A stretch of 7,050 nucleotides of DNA, from the NCBI GenBank assembly GCA_945875195.1, contig CAMCJW010000152.1, positions 1 through 7,050 on the forward strand, in the 5' to 3' direction. Below, in pieces: positions 6,831 through 7,050 of this stretch. Made by a program: the position numbers and the translations under genes. Under the pieces are notes generated by a model, which did not search any database, had not been told where the DNA came from, and was given only the letters and a program-made list of their open reading frames with translations. The DNA comes from Chitinophaga pinensis (GTDB lineage Bacteria; Bacteroidota; Bacteroidia; UKL13-3). Within the stretch, counting starts at the first letter, position 1, and every line of letters begins with the position of its first letter.

Positions 6831-7050
6831 TTGAGGGGTGGTTTTGAACTTTCCCCTAAGAGGCCTTTTGGAAGTCCTAAGGCAGTTGTTGAGTATCTTG
6901 GAAGATATACACACAAAATTGCTATTAGCAACAATAGAATTAAGGAGATAGGGAAAGACACAGTAAGCTTTACATACAAAGATTACAAGCAAATGGCGCA
7001 GAAAAAAGAAATGACCCTTAGCCATGCTGAGTTTATCAGAAGGTTTGCAC
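6831..7050 (+). pseudogene. 5'-truncated IS91-family transposase, running off the right edge
   Basis: The frame is open from 6831 (in-frame TAA at 6828-6830) to the end of the window. From about 6858 it encodes KRPFGSPKAVVEYLGRYTHK, followed by IAISNNRI, VSFTYKDYK and MTLSHAEFIRRFA. These are characteristic of the middle-to-C-terminal part of IS91/IS801-type transposases, which move by rolling-circle transposition. The N-terminal zinc-binding region is absent, and residues before KRPF do not resemble the family, so the gene is deleted or joined to other DNA at about 6856. The remaining C-terminal part lies beyond the window. It could not be active unless an intact copy supplies transposase. 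Confidence 0.82.

Noticed and set aside
6798..7025. 75-codon minus-strand open frame
   Set aside because: It is antisense to the IS91-family transposase fragment, whose plus-strand translation has clear family motifs.

Overview
The window looks like a chromosomal segment of a member of the Bacteroidota. It is AT-rich. It encodes a secreted IPT/TIG plus FG-GAP-like repeat protein, a sensor kinase with periplasmic TPRs of the type common in that phylum, and a LytTR response regulator; Shine-Dalgarno sequences are weak or absent. The species cannot be named from the sequence.

Positions 1-3100 (minus strand) are one continuous open frame of 1033 codons. It starts at 3100 and runs off the left edge without a stop. 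It encodes a signal peptide, an IPT/TIG domain, seven repeats of about 55 residues, a second IPT/TIG, seven more repeats and the start of a third IPT/TIG. Each block of seven reads as a seven-bladed beta-propeller. The many plus-strand open frames over this stretch are antisense shadows of the repeats.

Positions 3254-5401 (minus) encode a 715-residue sensor histidine kinase: signal peptide, about eight TPRs, coiled coil, one membrane helix, HisKA_2-type H-box and HATPase. Positions 5494-6246 (minus) encode its likely partner, a 250-residue receiver-LytTR response regulator. Transcription order is regulator, kinase, surface protein. A conserved element (21 of 26 bases identical, with half-sites about 21 bp apart) lies about 60 bp upstream of both the kinase and the surface-protein start codons. 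I infer that it is a LytTR-type binding site, so that the two-component system may control its own kinase gene and the neighbouring surface protein.

Positions 6247-7050 are a decayed accessory zone. They hold about 300 bp with no convincing gene and a short lipoprotein-like frame that overlaps a coherent C-terminal fragment in another frame. Next come the 3' end of a group II intron (part of domain V plus domain VI, minus strand), a perfect GC-rich hairpin exactly where the intron breaks off, and a 5'-truncated IS91-family transposase running rightward out of the window. The only part I would call possibly undescribed is the putative regulatory circuit and the nested junction of mobile elements. 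The gene families themselves are known.
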